A stretch of DNA of 6,007 nt, taken from contig CAUDDU010000067.1 in the NCBI GenBank assembly GCA_958448375.1, positions 1 to 6,007 of the forward strand, given 5' to 3'. Position 1 is the first letter of the stretch, and each line of letters begins with the position of its first letter. A program made the position numbers and the translations under genes. The notes under the pieces were generated by a model that saw nothing but the letters and a program-made list of their open reading frames with translations, ran no database searches and was not told the origin of the DNA. This DNA comes from an uncultured Collinsella sp. GTDB taxonomy: Bacteria > Actinomycetota > Coriobacteriia > Coriobacteriales > Coriobacteriaceae. Positions 5,855 through 6,007 of this stretch are shown here, one piece after another.

Positions 5855-5890
5855 AGCGCACCCCGTTTCCCAATGTCGGCAGTCTGAGCC

Positions 5891-5896
5891 ATTTTA
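5891..5896 (-). promoter_or_regulatory. Candidate -10 hexamer for the LacI-family gene
   Basis: The minus strand reads TAAAAT (5 of 6 matches to TATAAT), about 36 bp upstream of the ATG. The -35 position (5914-5919, AACCGA) is poor. An A/T tract at 5901-5911 lies between them. Confidence 0.3.
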
Positions 5897-5917
5897 GGCA
5901 TTTTTTAAAAATCTCGG

Positions 5918-5944
5918 TTGCAAAACGCTGTAGGTGAGTATACT
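5918..5944 (+). promoter_or_regulatory. Candidate rightward promoter of a divergent gene
   Basis: TTGCAA (5918-5923) and TATACT (5939-5944) resemble -35 and -10 hexamers. The spacer is only 15 bp, shorter than ideal. An A/T tract (TTTTTTAAAAA, 5901-5911) just upstream could act as an UP element. Transcription would start near 5951, directly before the operator pair. TGTAG (5929-5933) and CTACA (5943-5947) also form a dyad over the -10. The controlled gene would begin beyond the window. Confidence 0.5.
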
Positions 5945-5955
5945 ACAACTCGAAA

Positions 5956-5982
5956 CGAAACCGATTTCGTAAACCGATTTCG
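5956..5982. promoter_or_regulatory. Two tandem LacI-type operators
   Basis: CGAAACCGATTTCG (5956-5969) is an imperfect palindrome around a central CG, the usual form of LacI-family operators. AAACCGATTTCG is repeated exactly at 5958-5969 and 5971-5982, a 13-bp period. The pair lies just downstream of the predicted rightward start point, where a bound repressor would block transcription. The likely binder is the LacI-family protein encoded divergently at 5854-4832. Confidence 0.7.
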
Positions 5983-6007
5983 GCGAGCGTTGGCACGCAG
6001 GTGCAAA

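Noticed and set aside
1..6007. CRISPR arrays, tRNA, rRNA, insertion-sequence transposase or phage genes
   Set aside because: I saw no regularly spaced repeats, tRNA-like cloverleaf, rRNA signature or transposase/integrase motif in any frame. The only repeats found are those listed.

Overview
The window is GC-rich (about 60%) and tightly coding. All five recognisable genes lie on the minus strand, so transcription runs from high to low coordinates. Residue patterns in the glutamine synthetase homologue and in the OmpR-type regulator beside it resemble actinobacterial GlnA2-type and GlnR proteins. With the general style of the proteins this suggests an actinomycetote, probably a Coriobacteriia member such as Collinsella. 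The taxon is an inference from remembered family sequences, not a search result.

Layout in transcription order (right to left). 5855-6007 is an upstream region with a rightward promoter and two tandem LacI-type operators, probably controlling a divergent gene beyond the right edge. 5854-4832 encodes a LacI-family repressor resembling KdgR, followed at once by an intrinsic terminator (4795-4826). 4779-4698 and the adjoining box form the control region of the next unit: a GlnR-box-like site (4763-4778) and a 9-bp direct repeat. 4697-3360 encodes a type I glutamine synthetase homologue, and 50 bp later 3309-2647 encodes an orphan GlnR-like winged-helix regulator with its own terminator (2605-2642). 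2437-977 encodes a membrane-anchored HtrA/DegP-like protease, with a terminator-like hairpin just before its ribosome binding site and a strong terminator after it (910-950). The 449-bp gap 528-976 contains a 203-bp element bounded by perfect 29-bp inverted repeats. 527-1 is the start of the NAD+-dependent DNA ligase gene ligA, cut by the window edge.

The most interesting unit is the glutamine synthetase/GlnR pair. The synthetase homologue keeps the fold signatures but has lost three of the six classical metal ligands and other active-site residues. The regulator beside it has lost the usual phosphorylation residues. The shared upstream region carries a sequence matching the published actinobacterial GlnR recognition pattern. 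Together they look like a self-regulated nitrogen-control operon whose enzyme component may be catalytically altered or purely regulatory. Second in interest is the inverted-repeat element between htrA and ligA, which looks like a MITE-type or other dispersed repeat.
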